From positions 23,702,235-23,766,234 of the forward strand of contig JBCFYV010011135.1 in assembly GCA_039000515.1 (NCBI GenBank): a stretch of 64,000 bases of DNA. Reading direction: 5' to 3'. Of the stretch, positions 23,428-34,699 are shown in pieces. Both the position numbers and the translations under genes were made by a program. How positions within the stretch are numbered: position 1 is the stretch's first letter; every line of letters begins with the position of its first letter. Origin of the DNA: Timema cristinae (Eukaryota; Arthropoda; Insecta; Phasmatodea; Timematidae). Below the pieces are notes generated by a model. It did no database searches, was not told the origin of the DNA, and saw nothing but the letters and a program-made list of their open reading frames with translations.

Positions 23428-23577
23428 CTCCTGGATTATTATGATTATTATGTGGTTAGAGCATTGGCGTACTAAGCCAAATGTCCCGGGTTCATTACCC
23501 GTGTCCAGGTGTCATTTTTTATTTAACAGAATATATGGGATATAACCAGAATAGGTATTAAGATGTGGTGATAATAA
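23428..23577 (+). mobile_element. SINE C with common tail
   Basis: GTGGTTAGAGCATTGGCGTA and GTCCCGGGTTCATTACCCG are the A and B boxes. The end GGGATATAACCAGAATAGGT and GATGTGGTGATAATAATA resembles the tail of SINEs A and B. Confidence 0.65.
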
Positions 23578-23609
23578 TACTGAGTCAATTATGATACAAA
23601 CCCTAGATT

Positions 23610-24300
23610 CAAGTTGAGTCGGATCTCCATGTATCGAAATCAATAGTTCCATAATGAATATTTATAAATATAAAATTTAATATATAGAACATATATTTTT
23701 ATACATGATATTGTTTAATCTACATAATTTATAAATATTTCCTTATCAAGAACTCATTTATTGTTGACACTGTACTTGTAGGGTGACCAATTAATTTAAT
23801 TGCAATCTCCTTTTTATGCATTCCACTGTACACGTTCTTTAACAACTCAGTGTTGTGGAAAAGGTTTTCTTTTTATATTTTATGCAAGCATTGTCGATAA
23901 GAGAGAGTGAAAAATAGCGAGCATAAACCGTCGGTTAGAGATACCGAAAACTGAACCGGATTCATAGAGGAGAAAGGCTACTTCTGGAAAGGGGTGAGGG
24001 GAGTGTGGAGACAATACCACCCCCACCCCCCTTAAGCGACCCATTGGCGTCGTGATGACCTTGACCAAATATCTCCTCCTTCCTTTAGCGACATTTACAT
24101 TCTATTTTTTTTACCACTTGTTTTTCTTTTAGTACCATCGTCATTACGGGGGAAAGAATCTCAATTCGTCTTGAAAAAAAAAAAAAATTGATATATTGAT
24201 TTTTTCGAAAATATAAATAGTTTTTTCTATGTAATGTCACGGGGATCCACCAAAATTTTGATCTATGGAAATTCGTTGTATGGAGGTCCCACTGTATTTG
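23610..24300. mobile_element. Possible pogo/Tigger-like TIR element
   Basis: The right end, read on the minus strand, is CAGTGGGACCTCCATACAAC followed by GAATTTC and is flanked by TA, a good fit to the CAGT..ACCTC..AACGAA ends of pogo/Tigger elements. A diverged inverted match (GGATCTCCATGTATCGAAAT) lies at about 23618-23640. No transposase is visible. The left boundary is uncertain. Confidence 0.4.
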
Positions 24301-24499
24301 TTATTGATAACCTGGTCTTAGAAACTTGACTTACGACGATTTTTTTTCTCTCTCTCCATACCACTGTTATCAAGCTACAATGGATGCTGATAACATAACC
24401 CCCCCCCCCCCTAAATCTCCAAGTTTTTCAACTAATTGCTTTGAAACCACATTTGAGAGTGCGCTGGCTGTATGACAGGATCATCTAGTTTGTGAAGAT

Positions 24500-24635
24500 A
24501 ATTGCCTAAAACCGTTTAGTGAAGAATTACCTTGAACACGGGTCTAATTATTCTGGGTTAGCTCAGTGGTAGAGCATTTGCAAGCTGAACCAAGTGTCCT
24601 AACTTCTATTCGCGTGTTAAGGTGTCACCATTCAA
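24500..24635 (+). mobile_element. SINE C, diverged
   Basis: GTTAGCTCAGTGGTAGAGCA (A box), a decayed B box and CGTGTTAAGGTGTCACCA. It stops where TATTA repeats lead into an H2 element. Confidence 0.55.
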
Positions 24636-24664
24636 GAAATTATTATATTATATTATATTGTATT

Positions 24665-25015
24665 ATATTATATTATATATCACTATAAAGCCACATGGCT
24701 GACTCACTCACTGACATTAATGTTTACCCACTTTCAGATGAGCTATAAATTTGAAATTTGGCAAAATTAAAGCTTCTAGACTGTAACCGACGGGAAAATT
24801 CCAAAAAGTTAAAAAAAACACTAATTTTTAACCCCTGAAAAAGATTAAAAATGGCGGATAAACTTTAAAGCCAGTACGAACCTTTCTTTGGAGGTCTCTT
24901 GTGACTAAACGGTAAGACCTATCAAAAAACAGCTCTGGAATTACATTAGTGTACATCCACCTTCAAAGAAAACCCACATGGGGTCTGGGGGTGGAGCCTC
25001 CAAAAATTAAAGTGA
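24665..25015 (+). mobile_element. H2 Helitron-like element, near complete
   Basis: It begins ACTATAAAGCCACATGGCTG after a TATTA-rich stretch and ends GGGGTCTGGGGGTGGAGCCT near 25007, matching the minus-strand reading of 14625-14960. It lies directly beside the TIR element at 25027. Confidence 0.55.
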
Positions 25016-25026
25016 GTTGAATGATA

Positions 25027-25624
25027 AAGCCGCGTATTTACGGGTGTAACGTGTAATGCGATGTTTACGCTGAGGTTCGTTCTGACCCGTCGATTGTCGG
25101 TTTTTGTAGCGAACTCAAAGGCGCTTGCAGAGTACGTTTGGCCGCGATTCGTGCTGAATGGCGAATGTTGGTCTTGTTTACTTACTTAATTTCTTTATGT
25201 TTAAATTTAGTTATCGAGATCTACTTATTTACTTTACTTACTTAGAATGACTTCCTTATAGCTGAGAATATGTTGAGTGAATTATTATTATTAACACCGC
25301 GTATTACTAACCGTTCAGGTTATACGAACTTACGCTAATGTGTAATGGTAGGGTGATTGTGAGATTATAAATGGAGGACCTGCAGTTTAACTTGGGATCC
25401 GGACCACGGTTGAGGCCTGGCATTCCCCACATTCACAAGTTGTGATTAATACACGTCTTGTCAGAGGTGAAGGAAGGGTTTGGTAATCAGATAAATTTGT
25501 GTCGATACTGAGGATTGAACCCCAGACCCCAAAATAGAAGTCTGACTGAGAGGATCAGACGATCCGTGGCGTGCTTATATGACGTCACGTTACATTACAC
25601 GTTACGCCCATTTGTACGCGGCTT
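25027..25624. mobile_element. 598-bp TIR element interrupted by a SINE
   Basis: The left end AAGCCGCGTATTTACGGG followed by TGTAACGTGTAATG is repeated inverted at the right, whose reverse complement is AAGCCGCGTACAAATGGG followed by CGTAACGTGTAATG. The inner DNA is CpG-rich compared with its surroundings. A minus-strand SINE A copy (25283-25556) sits inside. The superfamily is unclear, since no convincing long target duplication is seen (only ATA on both sides). Confidence 0.6.
25283..25556 (-). mobile_element. SINE A, head truncated, inside a TIR element
   Basis: The minus-strand tail (TTATTAACACCGCGTATTAC) and body are clear; the copy stops in the head at GAAGTCTGAC. It divides the 25027-25624 TIR element. 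Confidence 0.8.
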
Positions 25625-26119
25625 AATACCAGTGACAGCTTTATTTGTAACCTAAGATGTAAAGATATATTAATAAATAATGAGTGTAATATTGAGGCCG
25701 GCACTGACGTGTGGCCAGGAAGTACAACGACTGGCCAGAAGGCTTGGCTGTCACGCACTCATTTAGTTTGGCCAGTAGCCTCATCAAACTGTATGTATAA
25801 TCATCCTGTAGGTCGATAAGAACAACATGTAACATCCTAGTTGTAAATTCAGTAAACCGGATTAGTTTCGAATTGGATCGAAGCTAAATTTAAGTTTGGT
25901 AAGGACCCTTACTTCTGTTTATTATTAGATTATAAAGTTATTAAATATAGTTCAAGGTGGAGGAAAATAAAATAAAGTACAAAGACTAGACCTATATAAT
26001 AATACGTCTACTTGAATGTAGATAAATATTAATAAATTTGTAACCTAAAATGTTTTTTTATATAATTACGTAAAAAACTACGTAACTGGGAACTAAGAAA
26101 TTATTATTAATATTTTGCT

Positions 26120-26372
26120 TGCCTCGGTGGCGTAGTTAGCTAACGCGTTAGATTCGTATTGAGCTAGACTGCCAAGAATGGGGAGATTGTGGTTTGAATC
26201 TAGGTCGGGTGAACGAGGGGGGGGGGGGTGTTCCTAACTTGTTTTCCATTCTCCCTCAACGCAAATGTGGGTTCACCTCCTCTAAATTCAACCTTTGCAA
26301 TCTCTCACCCATTAGCGTAATAACTCAACTGTATATCCCAAACGGGCAGTAAGATGCGGTGCTATAATTTAA
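26120..26372 (+). mobile_element. SINE B, full length
   Basis: CTCGGTGGCGTAGTTAGCTA head, B-box-like GTGGTTTGAATC, body CAACGCAAATGTGGG and tail CCCAAACGGGCAGTAAG. A G-run (26217-26228) marks the centre. Confidence 0.75.
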
Positions 26373-26838
26373 TTGAAAAAATATATTTTTATGTTCTAGT
26401 TGGCTATATGCCAAGTTTTTATTTGTTGGTTTGATTTTAATATTCTTAAATAATAGTTATCTTTTTTTTTTTTACTATACCAAAGGGGAAAGTCAAACCA
26501 AACCATATTTTAAGCGTGTGAGATTGGCAAAAAGTTACCGAAATATAAATAGATTTTGATTCCACGAATTCTTTTTGGTAAAAAATGTGACTCAAAAAGA
26601 AGAAAATATAATAATAGTATGGAATAAAATGAAAAAAAAAAGCGTGAGAGAAAGAAACAAGTAACATACTCCTTTCACAAACAATATTGGATTTTATTTT
26701 CCCATTTTTTTGTGTGTATGTGTGAGAAAACTAAAGACGAACCTAAAAGAAGATATATAAAAAACAATTGACAGCCAAAATTGTAAGCCCTTGAAAGCCA
26801 TAGGGGTAAAACCACATATGTTACCCCTACTCCAAATA

Positions 26839-27103
26839 GGTGACCTGGTGGTCTAAGGGTAAGGTGTCAGACTTATGTGCTGGCGGCCGGGGTTCAATCC
26901 TCGGTCCCGGCACAGATTTATCTGATTACCAAACCCTTTCTTCATCTCTGACAAGACATCTTGTGAATGTGGGGAATGCCAGGCCTCCACCGTGGTTCGG
27001 ATCCCACGTTAAACTGTAGGTCCTCCATTTCATCTCACAATCACCCTACCATCACACATTAGCGTAAGTGCGTATAACCCGAATGGTTGGTAAGACGCGG
27101 TGC

Positions 27104-27146
<43 letters not shown>

Positions 27147-27147
27147 T
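26839..27147 (+). mobile_element. SINE A, full length with target duplication
   Basis: An intact head, B box GGGGTTCAATCC, body and tail are followed by (AAT)n. CTCCAAATAG borders it on both sides (26830-26839 and after the run at about 27147), a target-site duplication. Confidence 0.85.
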
Positions 27148-27689
27148 CTCCAAATAGAGATATTGTAATGCTTGTTTTTGATAATAATTGGCTCATGTGT
27201 GGGATAGAATCCAATTTTCATAGAAAGGGTCCTGAAAAATAGTTTGAGAAGGTTTTTTTTTTATATACTTTCCCCTATTCATATGGTAAGACATCCTATC
27301 TGCTGCCGTCAGTTTAATATATTTTATCACTATCTACAAAATATCACTAAAAATGTAAACAAATATATTTTTTTCGTAATACTAGCTGGTATAACCATTA
27401 CTCGTACGGGGGATGTATGAATAAGCTTAATATTATTTTTTTTTAGAATATAAAACTAACCAAAAGGAAACTTAACCAAATCTTAAAATATCCAATTAAA
27501 CTATTTAAAATCACTATCGTATATTCAAGAACTATACCAAGTCTAAAGAAATATCCAAAATCCAATAAATAGTAATGAAATAAATTCTAAAGAACAACAA
27601 AAACCAGTTAAAACCAGTATATCTATAGCTGAGAAGGGTACAGAAAGTCAAATTTCTTGAGGATAAAGAAAGTAGGAAGTAAAGAAGAT

Positions 27690-27935
27690 CCTAATGAGAA
27701 GAGTACAGCAGGTAGAGTTGTTTTATGGAGAAGAGAAGTGTCCTTTAAATCTAATAAAGTGTTCTATTGGGCGTAATTTGTACCCATGATCACAAATTCA
27801 TCAGAAACATGGACAATGAATGCAAGAGAGACTGATAAAGTGGAGGTCATGGGAATGAAGTTTGTGAGCAACATGTTAGCTGTCACAAGGAGAAACAAGA
27901 TTGGGGATGAAGTTGTCTGGGAAAGAGTGGGTGTA
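27690..27935 (+). pseudogene. Non-LTR retrotransposon ORF2 C-terminal fragment
   Basis: The plus strand gives KVFYWA, a stop, then SSETWTMNARETDKVEVMGM followed by KFVSNMLAVTRRNKIGDEVVW and ERVGVQ. This is the segment that follows the reverse transcriptase domain in many arthropod non-LTR elements (typically a Y-G-x-E-T-W motif, a 'TRRDRIRNE' motif, then RLRWYGHVxRM). It runs directly into the 62-bp minisatellite, whose unit encodes the next part of the same protein. I do not assign a LINE clade. Confidence 0.7.
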
Positions 27936-28970
27936 CAGGGAGTACATGAGATATAGAGGAAGCAAGAGAGTTGGTATGGGCATGTAATGAGGATGTAGGA
28001 GTACATGAGATAGTAGAGGAAGCAAGACTGAGATGGTATGGACATGTAATGAGGATGTTGGAGTACATGAGATAGTAGAGAAAGCAAGACTGAGATGGTA
28101 TGGTCATGTAATGAGGATGTTGGAGTACATGAGATAGTAGAGGAAGCAAGACTGAGATGTTATGGGCATGTAATGAGGATGTTGGAGTACATGAGATAGT
28201 AGAGGAAGCAAGACTGAGATGTTATGGGCATGTAATGAGGATGTTGGAGTGCATGAGATAGTAGAGGAAGCAAAGCAAGGGTGAGATGGTATGGGCTTGT
28301 AATGAGGATGTTGGAGTACATGAGATAGTAGAGGAAGCAAGGCTGAGATGGTATGGCTTGTAATGAGGATGTTGGAGTACATGAGATAGTAGAGGAAGCA
28401 AGACTGTGATGGTATGGTCATGTAATGAGGATGTTGGAGTACATGAGATAGTAGAGGAAGCAAGGCTGAGAGGGTATGGACATGTAATGAGGATGTTGGA
28501 GTACATGAGATAGTAGAGGAAGCAAAGCAAGGGTGAGATGGTATGGGCTTGTAATGAGGATGTTGGAGTACATGAGTTAGTAGAGGAAGCAAGACTGTGA
28601 TGGTATGGACATGTATGATGAGGATGTTGGAGTACATGAGATAGTAGAGGAAGCAAGACTGTGATGGTATGGTCATGTAATGAGGATGTTTGGAGTACAT
28701 GAGATAGTAAAGGAAGCAAGACTGAGATGGTATGGACATGTAATGAGCATGTTGAGTACATGAAATAGTCAAGGAAGCAAGGCTGAGGTGGTATGGACAT
28801 GTAATGAGGATGTTGGAGTGCATGAGATAGTAGAGGAAGCAAGGCAAGGGTGAGATGGTATGGGCATGTAATGAGGATGTAGGAGTACATGAGATAGTAG
28901 AGGAAGCAAAGCAAGGGTGAGATGGTATGGGCTTGTAATGAGGATGTTGGGGACATGAGATAGTAGATAA
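27936..28970 (+). repeat. 62-bp minisatellite array 1 (about 17 units) derived from LINE coding sequence
   Basis: Units of mostly 62 bp (some 59-67) repeat the phrase GATGTTGGAGTACATGAGAT, then AGTAGAGGAAGCAAG and CTGAGATGGTATGGGCATG. In one plus-strand frame a unit encodes EEARLRWYGHVMRMLEYMR and then stops. RLRWYGHVMRM is the characteristic C-terminal motif of non-LTR retrotransposon ORF2, and the array begins exactly where that motif is due after the fragment at 27690-27935. Units differ by point changes and by small insertions such as AAGCAAAGCAAGG. Confidence 0.9.
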
Positions 28971-28989
28971 ATTAGGGCTGAGACCTTAT

Positions 28990-31900
28990 AACAATAATTA
29001 AACCATGACTATCTACTAGGCATTAAGTTTGGTAAGTTCTGTTGACATTAACTTCTGTTAATTTATGATCTCTCTCTTTTGATAAATGTATATATACATA
29101 TTGTAATATGATTTGATATATTTAAGACGTTTAAAATAAACTTTAAGCCTTTATAAATGAAAATGCATAGGTAGGTTAGTTAATATGGTTGCAAAAAAAA
29201 TTATATTAATGATAATTAAATAACATTTTATTTTGAATTTAAAAAGTAAATAAGTTGGCTAGAAAATATTGTTTCTATGATTATCTGAATCTAATAAGAC
29301 AATACCAGAAGGCATTGCGTGGACCTCCGATAAGATAATCTGTTTAAGAACGGTGCAGTAACCTAATCGTGGAAGTGAAAAGTCACATATTTCCTGGTAT
29401 TTTCTTGGGTTTAGGAACAGATACACCACCATTTGAAGGAACGTAGTGAGTGTTTTTTTGTTTGTTTTTTGTGAACCTGCCAAGTTATCAACCACAGAAT
29501 AAACAGTTTCGGTAAGCAGTTTTTTTTTGTTTACTATGTTCAACCACCTAAGCGAAGCGGAATCTAAACCAAGATTTATCTTTTCATACTTATCAAACTT
29601 TGTGGAGAAAGGACAGCCTCACATTCAAGTACAACTAAAGTTCTCGTCTCATTGGATATTTATTATTTACTGAAAAGATCTTAAATCTAAAGCTCTAACT
29701 ATCCCATATTTGATAGACTTTGGATAAAAGGACTAAGGGAATACATGATGAATTTTAAAAACGTCACTTTTAGATCCATCTTGGAGATTCTAAATGAATG
29801 TATCGAAATAGCACATGGCTTGTTTTCGAAAGACCTTAGACATAGCTCTTTATAACCAATTATTACTTCTAAATTTTACTTAATTAACCAGTTTATATTA
29901 TTATTATCACATAAAATTCTGCTATTTGTCATCAAGGAGATGATCTATAAAATACGTATTTGAACCATTGTTAAATTTTAAGAGGGTATATCTCATGATT
30001 TTGTGTACTGTATCATATTGTTGTATTGTATCGCTGCTTCTCCTATCTGATAGAATAAGTGACAAGTACTGAAACATTGTTAACGCTATTGAATTAATCG
30101 AGCCGCATTTTTGGCGTCGATTGAAACACTACGGAGTAGTTCCTTGATATGATAATGCTGTGACGATGTTTATGTTGTCTATAGCTCCGTGGTCTAGCGC
30201 CTATCATCACTGTACGGAAAATAAAACCGTTTAAACAGCTGTCTATAGCTCCGAGGTCGAGCACTATTTAAATCGGTATATTAATAAAATTAAAGAAAGA
30301 GAACTGTTGATGGCTGTTGATTCACACACGTTTTATTTAAATTACACCTGTTAATTACTTATACATACTCCAATTAAATACTTTATATCAACGTATACTT
30401 GTGATATTAATGTAAGTTATTTTATACTGTGTTAGACTGTGACTGCCAGTGTGTGGCTCTGATTGACTTGTGCGTGGGCGGAGGGTTGTGCGGGTGGATC
30501 CCCTGCTTGTGTGTCGCTGTTTGGGATCACTGGCTGATCCCAAACGGTTTATATATGACATACCCCTTGCCTCTTGCTCCCTTCGTCAACAGTGTAAAAA
30601 CTAACTAAAAAAAAGAGTTTTGGCGACAGGTGTTGTGAAGGCTAGCTTCTTATTGGTATAGAGAAGTGGCGTCTTTGCCAAATAGTGCGTAGTTGTTCCT
30701 TTTAACAGGAAATAGTGCAGTTGTTCTTTTAACAGGAAATATGGTATGAAAAAATATATTTTAGTGGTGAAATACTTTTCACATTATTTCTGAGAAGCGC
30801 GTGTTTCTTCATGGATGAATCATAAAAAGATGGTCTACATATGTTACAGAAAAACTACCTTCATCCACGACTTTTTATATATTTTAGATTGATCCAAACC
30901 AATATCATTTCAACATAGATATATAATAAGAGGGATGGATGGGAAGGATGGAAAACAGGAGAGATAATTATACAAGTTTAACAATTCCACTTATTTAAAT
31001 TCATACAAGCTGAAAGAGTTACAAATGGTTAGACGGGATCATATACAAAACATTCCTTTGTTTATCGATGGACGTTATTTGTGTTATTTTGTGCATATCT
31101 GTCCCAATTAGGAGTGTTATGTGTGAAGCACCTTTGTATGATCTACAACCATGACAAGTACGGTTGTGTCTATATTAGAAAGTTTGTAACTCGTTAAAGT
31201 AGAACAAACACGCGTTCTACAACGAAGGTGCATCTGCCTCAACACAACGGCAATTTAAATTGGAAGCAATTATTGATTTATGGTTAAGTAACGTTACATC
31301 ACACTCAGCCTTGGGCCAACTAGACTTTAACTTAATAAGCGCATAAAAGAATAATAGTTAGCAATAAATAAACTCAGAAAATTCTAGTGTAAAGAGTCTA
31401 AAAGTTGGTAGTTAAATGCGCTAGCTAGCATGAGCTAACTCCATATAGGGTTACGAGATACAAAGGTTAAATTCTCTGAACAGGAACTATAAATTTATAA
31501 ATAGTTAAAGACGAGTTACCAGGAATCTAAGCTGTAAATATATTATGGCCGGTATATTCCTCATTAGTATTGCCGGGTCATACAATAGTATATTTAACTT
31601 TTAACACAAGTCTGGACACAGACTATAATAACTGCAAACAACTAAACATTACCTAATTCAAGCGATGCCTGAAGAGGGCTGGACAAAATAAGTAATACCA
31701 CGCGGGCCACTACTCTGGACTAGTAGCATACCCACGAGTTGATCACCACTGTACAAAGGTATAACAATAGAAAGATTAGAGACTGGGATCAGTCAAAGAC
31801 CCAACTAGGTCATGGAACAAAGCTATGGATTACCTGATTTCCACTAGTTTTCGATCAAAAGGGTTAGCCTAGCCGGAACATGGCCACACAGTATAGGGCG

Positions 31901-32235
31901 TCTAATTATTGCCCAGGTATTGAAGACGATGTCTTATGGACATAGAAAATAAGTCAGGACTCCAACATACAAAACTATGTCTTAGGGTCTTTTCAAAAAT
32001 TTCTAGATCTAAATTCTCATAGTCATATACTTTACTTCATCTGTGGTGAGGAGGAGAGACTGACGCCTCAGACATTGTGATCATACCCATGTTAGTCCAC
32101 TGGTACTCGGTTAACTTTTTAGGGTGTTCCTCCGACGAATCGTTACGATAGAATCCAAAATTTGAAGCGAGTTGTGGTGGTTTTATACAAGATGGACTGA
32201 CGTATTAGGAAAGGGATATTATTACTATTTTTAAC
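28990..32235. other. Sequence between the two minisatellite arrays
   Basis: About 3.2 kb of low-copy-looking DNA. It includes a GC-richer patch at 30420-30560 and GTTTGGCGACAGG at 30617, which resembles the start of some LTR-element leader regions. No LTR pair or coding region was found. Confidence 0.4.
30177..30268. repeat. Two copies of a tRNA-like GTCTATAGCTCCG motif
   Basis: GTCTATAGCTCCGTGGTCTA and GTCTATAGCTCCGAGGTCGA lie about 64 bp apart. The motif resembles an A box, but no B box follows. Confidence 0.4.
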
Positions 32236-32239
32236 ATTA

Positions 32240-32490
32240 TTATTAGCACCGCGTCTTATTGCCCGTTTGGGTTGTACACATTTACGCTAATGTGTAATGG
32301 TAGAGTTATTGTAAGATGAAATGGAGGACCTACAGTTTAACGTGACATCCAAACCACGGTGGAGGCCTGTCATTCCACACATTCACAAGTTGTGATTAAT
32401 ACACGTCATGTCAGAGGTGAAGGAAGGGTTTGGTAACCAGCTAAATATATGCCGAGACCAAGGATTGAACCCCAGACCCCCAGCATAGAA
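32240..32490 (-). mobile_element. SINE A, head truncated
   Basis: Minus strand: (TTA)n, GCACCGCGTCTTATTGCCCG and the body through CCCCAGACCCCCAGCATAGA; the first part of the head is missing. Confidence 0.8.
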
Positions 32491-32977
32491 GGGAAGGGGA
32501 GGGAGAGGTGATTTTCTATAAGGTGAACAGAACGCCAAACTAGAGCTAGGAGATGGCCGCTGATATAGTGTTAAAAATATAATATATAAGGTGTTTTGAG
32601 TGAAAGTGCTAGCAGGGGACTATCACGTTACAGTGTTATGTCACATGTTTCAACTTAAGGCCTTTAATTGCAACTGTATAGTAGCCATTGTACGATCTAT
32701 TGATAACCCTGGCACAATCATTCTAAACAGTCAAATCTCACAGAAGTTCCGACTATTTATTTTTTACTATCAATCTCCGGTTAGGTGTACCTGTGCTACC
32801 TCCATTTTCTATAGGTCTTATGATACCTGGTGGTCCCATGGTCAGTGATTGTGTCTAGCGGCAATCACTGAGTAAGGTAAACACTTCGGACGACGTCCCA
32901 TACATTATAGATTTAATCTCATAACGCTCTGGTGTCAGTCCACTCTAGGATAGGGTGTAGGGTAGGGTGTTTACAGT

Positions 32978-34690
32978 AATTTGGGATGTTGGAGTACATG
33001 ATATAGTAGAGGAAGTAAGGATGAGATGGTATGGACATATAATGAGGATGTTGGAGTACATGAGATAGTAGAGGAAGTAAGACTGAGATGGTATGGGCAT
33101 ATAATGAGGATGTTGGAATACATGAGATAGTAGAGGAAGTAAGACTGAGATGGTATGTTATGGTCGTGTAATGAGGATGTTGGAGTACATGAGATAGTAG
33201 AGGAAGCAAGGCTGAGATGGTATGGGCATGTAATGAGGATGTTGGAGTACATGAGATAGTAGAGGAAGCAAGGCTGAGATGGTATGGGCATGTAATGAGG
33301 ATGTTGGAGTACATGAGATAGTAGAGGAAGTAAGACTGAGATGGTATGTTATGGTCGTGTAATGAGGATGTTGGAGTACATGAGATAGTAGAGGAAGCAA
33401 GGCTGAGATGGTATGTTATGGTCGTGTAATGAGGATGTTGGAGTACATGAGATAGTAGAGGAAGCAAGGCTGAGATGGTATGGGCATGTAATGAGGATGT
33501 TGGAGTACATGAGATAGTAGAGGAAGCAAGGCTGAGATGGTATGTTATGGTCGTGTAATGAGGATGTTGGAGTACATGAGATAGTAGAGGAAGTAAGACT
33601 GAGATGGTATGTTATGGTCGTGTAATGAGGATGTTGGAGTACATGAGATAGTAGAGGAAGCAAGGCTGAGATGGTATGGGCATGTAATGAGGATGTTGGA
33701 GTACATGAGATAGTAGAGGAAGCAAGGCTGAGATGGTATGGACATGTAATGAGGATGTTGGAGTACATGAGATAGTAGAGGAAGCAAGGCTGAGATGGTA
33801 TGTTATGGTCGTGTAATGAGGATGTTGGAGTACATGAGATAGTAGAGGAAGTAAGACTGATATGGTATGGTATGGTCGTGTAATGAGGATGTTGGAGTAC
33901 ATGAGATAGCAGAGGAAGTAAGACTGAGATGGTATGGTCGTGTAATGAGGATGTTGGAGTATATAAGATAGTAGAGGAAGCAAGGATGAGATGGTATGGG
34001 CATATAATGAGGATGTTGGAGTACATGAGATAGTAGAGGAAGTAAGACTGATATGGTATGGTATGGTCGTGTAATGAGGATATTGGAGTACATGAGATAG
34101 TAGAGGAAGCAAGGATGAGATTGTATGGACATGTAATGAGGATGTTGGAGTACATGAGATAGTAGAGGAAGCAAGACTGAGATGGTATGGGCATGTAATG
34201 AGGATGTTGGAGTACATGAGATAGTAGAGGAAGCAAGGCTGAGATGGTATGGGCATGTAATGAGGATGTTGGAGTACATGAGATAGTAGAGGAAGCAAGG
34301 ATGAGATGGTATGGGCATATAATGAGGATGTTGGAGTACATGAGATAGTAGAGGAAGTAAGACTGAGATGGTATGGTATGGTCGTGTAATGAGGATGTTG
34401 GAGTACATGAGATAGTAGAGGAAGTAAGACTGAGATGGTATGGTATGGTCGTGTAATGAGGATGTTGGAGTACATGAGATAGTAGAGGAAGTAAGACTGA
34501 ATGGTATGGTATGGTCGTGTAATGAGGATGTTGGAGTACATGAGATAGTAGAGGAAGTAAGACTGATATGGTATGGATCGTGTAATGAGGATGTTGGAGT
34601 AATGAGATAGAGAGGAAGCTAAGAGTGAGATGTTATGGTCGTGTAATGATGGATGTTGGAGTAATAAGATAGTGGAACAATGAGATGTTA
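32978..34690 (+). repeat. 62/67-bp minisatellite array 2 (about 27 units), same unit as array 1
   Basis: The unit and orientation match the array at 27.9-29.0 kb. Two unit lengths alternate, 62 bp and 67 bp; the longer carries an extra 5 bp in the TATGG/TTATGG stretch before TCGTG. Neighbouring units are nearly identical, which suggests recent expansion or gene conversion. The array decays at its right edge (34580-34690). Sequence after it (34690-34860) encodes a basic stretch (RRRKCTGRKN) that may be the LINE 3' end, but that is weak. Confidence 0.9.
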
Positions 34691-34699
34691 TGGACCCTA

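Noticed and set aside
27936..28970. CRISPR-like array
   Set aside because: Units abut each other without unique spacers, and the setting is a eukaryotic genome. It is a minisatellite.
29259..29543. 94-codon minus-strand open frame
   Set aside because: No family features, no neighbouring exons or conserved context recognised.
30100..30660. Possible LTR followed by a primer-binding-like TTTGGCGACAGG
   Set aside because: No second LTR, target duplication or gag/pol sequence was found in the window; the resemblance is too short.
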